Below the pieces are notes generated by a model, which was not told the origin of the DNA, did no database searches, and saw only the letters and a program-made list of their open reading frames with translations. Positions 4,068 to 6,904 of a stretch of 6,904 nucleotides of DNA are shown one piece after another. This DNA comes from an uncultured Campylobacter sp. (GTDB taxonomy: Bacteria > Campylobacterota > Campylobacteria > Campylobacterales > Campylobacteraceae). How positions within the stretch are numbered: the first letter of the stretch is position 1; every line of letters starts with the position of its first letter. The translations under genes and the position numbers were made by a program. The DNA is taken from the NCBI GenBank assembly GCA_938046705.1, contig CALIWP010000190.1, positions 1-6,904 of the forward strand. The letters are read 5' to 3'.

Positions 4068-5984
4068 TCATTTTGCGCGGCTTGCTTCTTTTGCTTTTAC
4101 GGCTTCGTAAATTTCATCCGCGTTCGTCAAATTTGCGTCCAAAAACTCCTGCGCCTTTTTGAGAGTGCGTGCGCCCATGATACCGTCGGCCTTAACGCCG
4201 ATAGCTTTTTGCACGTATAAAATTTTCTCTTTTTGCGTCATCTGCGGCGCTGTTTTGGCTACGGCGGTAGAGTTTGCTTCGCGCTCTTGGTCGCTAGAGC
4301 TCTCAAATTTAGCCGTTATCTCGCGAAATTTGGCCTCCAGGCTGCGCGACGCCTCAAAGCGCTCGTCAAGCTGCATAAGAGTCGGAGCGTAACCAAAGCC
4401 AGATATCGCGCCGTAGATCGCGCCAGCTGCTCCAAAGCCCGCTAAAATTTTAAAAAACAGAGCAAAAGCCTCTTTGTTTCGCATGCTTTGGCGGTACTCT
4501 TTGGGTACGCAGCTACGGCGAATCAGCGTAACCAGCGCGCTAAGAGGCGCCAAGACGCACAAAGCAACGCCCGCGCAAAGGGCCAAAAATATAAGCGTAT
4601 AAATAGGCGCCATGATGTAGCGCTCGGCTAAATTTTCGCCCAAAAATCCTGCCGTAAAAACTAGCGCAATCAGCCAAAACGCCGAGCCTAGCCCGAACCA
4701 AACCGCAGGCGAGTAAACGGGAGAGATTTTATCCAGGCATTTTTTCATCGTTTCGCCCAGTTTGCTCGCCGCGCCCCTTGAGACATAGCCGTCGCAGGCC
4801 TCTATCACGGCGTTTGCGGCCTCGGTTTGCGCGCCGTCCGTTTTAGCGATACGCTTTAGCGCGGAGTCTAGAGCGGGCTGCGAGCAGTAGCGCGTGAAAA
4901 ATTTAAACGCCTCGCGTCTAGTTATCTTGCCGTCTGCATCGATCTTTTCTAGCATAGATATCTCGTCGGCGAAAAGATCATCGAAAAATGGCGGCCTGAT
5001 AAAGGCGTAGGGCGGGTTGCTAAAGCCCACCGCCTCGTACTCCTTGCCTAGCAGGATAAAATTTAGCCGCGTTATTGCGCTAGAGCCCACGTAAGAAAAC
5101 AGATGCAAGCTCTCGTCTCCGCTCTCTTCGTCTTGATAAAACGGTATCGTTTGCGAGAGAAATTTGCAGGTGCGAGCGCATAAAAAGTCTAAAAGCTCGT
5201 CGGCGTAGGCGTGCGATTTTATGCGTAAATTTACGCTTGGTTTCGCGTAGGCGCCGATGTTTGCTACCGTGGTAAAGTATCCGTGTCCGCTACACTGGGC
5301 GCACTGCACGTAGCCGGACCCGCCGCATCCGCCGCACCTAACCGTGCCCGATCCCGAGCAGCCGTAGCAGGTGTTTGAGCCGCTGCCGCCGCATGACGAA
5401 CAGCTCTCGTAGCGATACGTCACGTAGGTGCTACCGTCTGAGTTATACTGCGTGTGAGGGCGATTTACGCCGCCGCTGCCTCCGCACGTGGAGCAGCTTT
5501 GTCGTCCGCGTCCGCCGCAGCTAGAGCAGGTTTTTTTACCTCGTCCGCCGCACTCGCCGCAGCGCGTCTGCCCGTCGCCGCCGCAGCTTCCGCAGCGCTC
5601 GCTCATGCTAAAGGGCTTAAAATCGTAATACCTAACCGCGCCGCCTGATTTTGCGACGGCCTCTTTTGCGTCTTGGCGTAGCTCGGTGAGTAAAATTTCA
5701 CGCAGATCCGTGCTATCTCTAGCCTGCAGCAAGCACTCTCTGGCGTGATTTTCGTAGCCGCGCACGTCGTCGCCAAAGTGTATCTGCTCTTTTGCTCCGC
5801 CTGCGATCTTGCTCTCCTCGCGCTTGCCGTAAAACTCCCACGTCACGCTAGCTGTGGCTTCAAAATCAAAAATTTCGTGCGAAATTTCTACCAAATCCTC
5901 AGGCTTAGCTTGGTTGCCGTTTATTAGATTGCGTAGCCCTTTTAGAAACGGCTCGTGTAAACTTAGCTCGTCAAATTCGCTCAT
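4068..5984 (-). CDS. Membrane protein with eight DnaJ-type CxxC zinc motifs and a C-terminal peptidoglycan-binding-like domain
   Basis: The protein has 638 aa. Residues 1-125 are acidic and soluble, with no J domain (no HPD). Eight CxxC motifs follow, most as CxxCxGxG, starting at Cys131, 142, 153, 164, 195, 206, 217 and 228: two runs of four with exact 11-residue spacing, split by a polar Ser/Tyr/Gly insert (about 170-194). DnaJ has four such motifs and two zinc ions, so this should bind about four. Residues 345-420 look helical and contain a degenerate EF-hand/TerB-like loop, KIDADGKITRRE. Membrane segments lie at about 427-449, 457-487 and 506-530. The basic loop 489-504 puts the N-terminus inside and the C-terminus in the periplasm. 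Residues 583-615 (VQKAIGVKADGIMGARTLKK at the core) resemble PG_binding_1. Its TAGGA ribosome binding site overlaps the stop of the preceding gene eight bases upstream, suggesting translational coupling. Function is unknown. Confidence 0.88.
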   Translation of the reverse strand: MSEFDELSLHEPFLKGLRNLINGNQAKPEDLVEISHEIFDFEATASVTWEFYGKREESKIAGGAKEQIHFGDDVRGYENHARECLLQARDSTDLREILLTELRQDAKEAVAKSGGAVRYYDFKPFSMSERCGSCGGDGQTRCGECGGRGKKTCSSCGGRGRQSCSTCGGSGGVNRPHTQYNSDGSTYVTYRYESCSSCGGSGSNTCYGCSGSGTVRCGGCGGSGYVQCAQCSGHGYFTTVANIGAYAKPSVNLRIKSHAYADELLDFLCARTCKFLSQTIPFYQDEESGDESLHLFSYVGSSAITRLNFILLGKEYEAVGFSNPPYAFIRPPFFDDLFADEISMLEKIDADGKITRREAFKFFTRYCSQPALDSALKRIAKTDGAQTEAANAVIEACDGYVSRGAASKLGETMKKCLDKISPVYSPAVWFGLGSAFWLIALVFTAGFLGENLAERYIMAPIYTLIFLALCAGVALCVLAPLSALVTLIRRSCVPKEYRQSMRNKEAFALFFKILAGFGAAGAIYGAISGFGYAPTLMQLDERFEASRSLEAKFREITAKFESSSDQEREANSTAVAKTAPQMTQKEKILYVQKAIGVKADGIMGARTLKKAQEFLDANLTNADEIYEAVKAKEASRAK

Positions 5985-5992
5985 TTTAAATC

Positions 5993-6574
5993 CTAAATTT
6001 GATTTTGCGCGTCTAGCTTTGCGCGCTTTTTTATCTCGCTTAAAAACTCCGCTCCGCCGTCGCCAAAAGCTTCTCGCGGCACGGCGTAAAACATGGAGTT
6101 TGCGATGATAATGACGACGAAACTACCGACATAGCGGGCGTCGCTGATGACGTTATAAAAATATCTGCCCTCGCCGAATTTGCTTTTTTGCACGAAAAAC
6201 CCATCCTCTAAGATCACGCTTTTTGGTCCGAATTCGCCGTAGTTTGCTTTATTTATCAGCGCGCGAGTAAGCAGCCAAGGCCGCAGCCCAGTAGCGTAAA
6301 GCAGAGTAAAAAACGCGGCCATCCACGATAGGTAGGCTAGATTTTCTACGCCGCTAAAACCGTAATCCCTAAGCAAGTCGCTAAGCTCCCTGAAGTAAAA
6401 TTTGACGCACAAAAGCGTGATAAAAAACATGCCAAGAGCCGACGCCGTAAAGTCGCACATACGTATGTTTCGCATAAATTTATCGCCCTTATAAACAATC
6501 TTGCCCACCTCGCGCGTCATCGCTTTATACTCGGCGCTAGGCTTTATCTCAAATTCGGCTTTTAAATTTGACAT
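5993..6574 (-). CDS. YcxB-like membrane protein
   Basis: The 193-aa protein has a short polar N-terminus, two hydrophobic helices at about residues 43-61 (ASALGMFFITLLCVKFYF) and 79-96 (LSWMAAFFTLLYATGL), and a C-terminal soluble part. The end has the layout of the YcxB-like family: a first strand region SVILEDGFFVQKSK (119-132), an aromatic Y-F-Y-N-V-I segment (138-143), the strand GSFVVIIIANSMFYAVPREAF (150-170) and a final helix, FLSEIKKR (177-184). YcxB-like proteins are small membrane proteins of unknown function. The fold assignment is by pattern and is moderate. The ATG at 6572-6574 follows AAAGGAAG. It is first in the three-gene minus-strand cluster and very likely cotranscribed with the zinc-motif gene eight bases downstream. 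Confidence 0.8.
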   Translation of the reverse strand: MSNLKAEFEIKPSAEYKAMTREVGKIVYKGDKFMRNIRMCDFTASALGMFFITLLCVKFYFRELSDLLRDYGFSGVENLAYLSWMAAFFTLLYATGLRPWLLTRALINKANYGEFGPKSVILEDGFFVQKSKFGEGRYFYNVISDARYVGSFVVIIIANSMFYAVPREAFGDGGAEFLSEIKKRAKLDAQNQI

Positions 6575-6600
6575 TTGCTTCCTTTAAATTTTGATGAGAT

Positions 6601-6606
6601 ATTATC
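6601..6606 (-). promoter_or_regulatory. Candidate -10 of the three-gene cluster promoter
   Basis: On the minus strand GATAAT (complement of 6601-6606) matches TATAAT at five of six bases, lies 26 bases before the YcxB-like start, and is preceded by TTT. Upstream DNA is AT-rich with no clear -35. The site is plausible by position, but the AT content makes chance matches likely. Confidence 0.3.
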
Positions 6607-6688
6607 AAATTTGGCCTAAATTTACGCTATTTTTAAAATCGCCGCTAAAACGATAATTAAGCCCAAATTTAGTAAAATCGCCGCCAAG

Positions 6689-6702
6689 ACGCGAGGTCGC
6701 GT
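6689..6702. promoter_or_regulatory. GC-rich inverted repeat in the divergent promoter region
   Basis: ACGCGA (6689-6694) and TCGCGT (6697-6702) form a perfect inverted repeat with a two-base centre. It stands out because the surrounding spacer is AT-rich. It lies about 100 bases before the Tat-signal gene and 115 bases before the YcxB-like gene, a position where one regulator could serve both. A TAAAAT element lies just upstream at 6673-6678. No regulator is identified. Confidence 0.25.
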
Positions 6703-6801
6703 AATACGTTAAAAGGCAAACTATGCAAAACTCAACCGCGTAAATTCCGCTAAATTTAAACCGAGTCAATCAATCAAAATTTAAATTTAATGGAGAAAAC
6801 C

Positions 6802-6904
6802 ATGAAAAGACGAGACTTTCTAAAACTAGGCGCGCTGGCGGCAGCTTCGGCGCAGGCAAAACAATTTGACGCGGCGGCGCAGGCGATATTTGACGAGCAG
6901 ATGG
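6802..6904 (+). CDS. N-terminus of a Tat-exported protein (3' truncated by window edge)
   Basis: Only 34 codons are present. They begin MKRRDFLKLGALAAAS, a clear twin-arginine signal: R-R-D-F-L-K at residues 3-8 followed by a short Ala/Leu/Gly-rich core. Possible signal peptidase sites lie around ASAQA-K (15-20). The protein is therefore exported folded to the periplasm, most often as a cofactor-containing oxidoreductase subunit, but the catalytic part lies outside the window and the product cannot be named. The start at 6802 follows TGGAG by six bases. An in-frame ATG at 6790 would add four residues but has no ribosome binding site. It is divergent from the YcxB-like cluster across 227 bases. 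Confidence 0.8.
   Translation, partial: MKRRDFLKLGALAAASAQAKQFDAAAQAIFDEQM

Noticed and set aside
5454..5648. Alanine-rich plus-strand open frame
   Set aside because: It is the antisense reading of the Cys/Gly codons of the zinc region; GGC and TGC codons read as Ala-rich on the other strand. Other plus-strand frames at 4159-4445 and 5745-6108 are shadows of the same operon.
6723..6743. Six-codon frame (MQNSTA) upstream of the Tat-signal gene, as a leader peptide
   Set aside because: It is very short, with only a weak AAAAGG upstream. No attenuator-like hairpin pair or codon run suggests a role.
6790..6801. In-frame ATG four codons upstream of the Tat-signal start
   Set aside because: No ribosome binding site precedes it. 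The TGGAG at 6791-6795 serves the ATG at 6802 and would be inside the longer frame. Tat signals usually begin close to the RR pair.

Overview
The window looks like chromosomal DNA of a Campylobacter from the higher-GC, mostly oral or gut-commensal group (the C. showae, C. rectus and C. curvus type). I infer this from the very frequent word AAATTTGA/TCAAATTT between and inside genes, GC-rich coding frames set in AT-rich spacers, and AAGGA/AGGAG ribosome binding sites. The genus call is inference; no rRNA or marker tree supports it here.

Layout. Bases 3-149 hold the C-terminal end of an unrecognised plus-strand gene. It converges with fhs (465-2093, minus; formate-tetrahydrofolate ligase), and a strong, probably bidirectional hairpin terminator at 354-403 lies between them. 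Divergent from fhs is a DJ-1/PfpI-family gene (2228-2824, plus). It converges with a small two-helix membrane protein gene (3093-3350, minus) whose upstream region carries an FNR/CRP-type dyad over an extended -10 element. The 319-base spacer that follows holds a decayed second copy of the 3' end of the DJ-1/PfpI gene and its flank (3539-3645, about 90% identical over 107 bases).

The right half is a minus-strand, operon-like cluster read from 6574 down to 3703. It encodes a YcxB-like membrane protein (193 aa); a 638-aa protein with eight DnaJ-type CxxC motifs, three predicted membrane segments and a C-terminal peptidoglycan-binding-like domain; and a 111-aa protein made of 19-residue repeats. 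Gene spacings are 8 and 29 bases, and the stop codon of the first gene overlaps the ribosome binding site of the second. Divergent from the cluster, at the right edge, the first 34 codons of a Tat-exported protein gene begin at 6802.

The left half is metabolic housekeeping (one-carbon metabolism) plus a stress-type or accessory hydrolase. The three-gene cluster on the right is the most interesting part. The large protein has no J domain but a doubled DnaJ-type zinc region. The positive-inside rule puts that region in the cytoplasm and the peptidoglycan-binding-like end in the periplasm, so the protein could link a cytoplasmic protein-binding module to the cell wall. The function of the cluster is not known to me, and I assign none.
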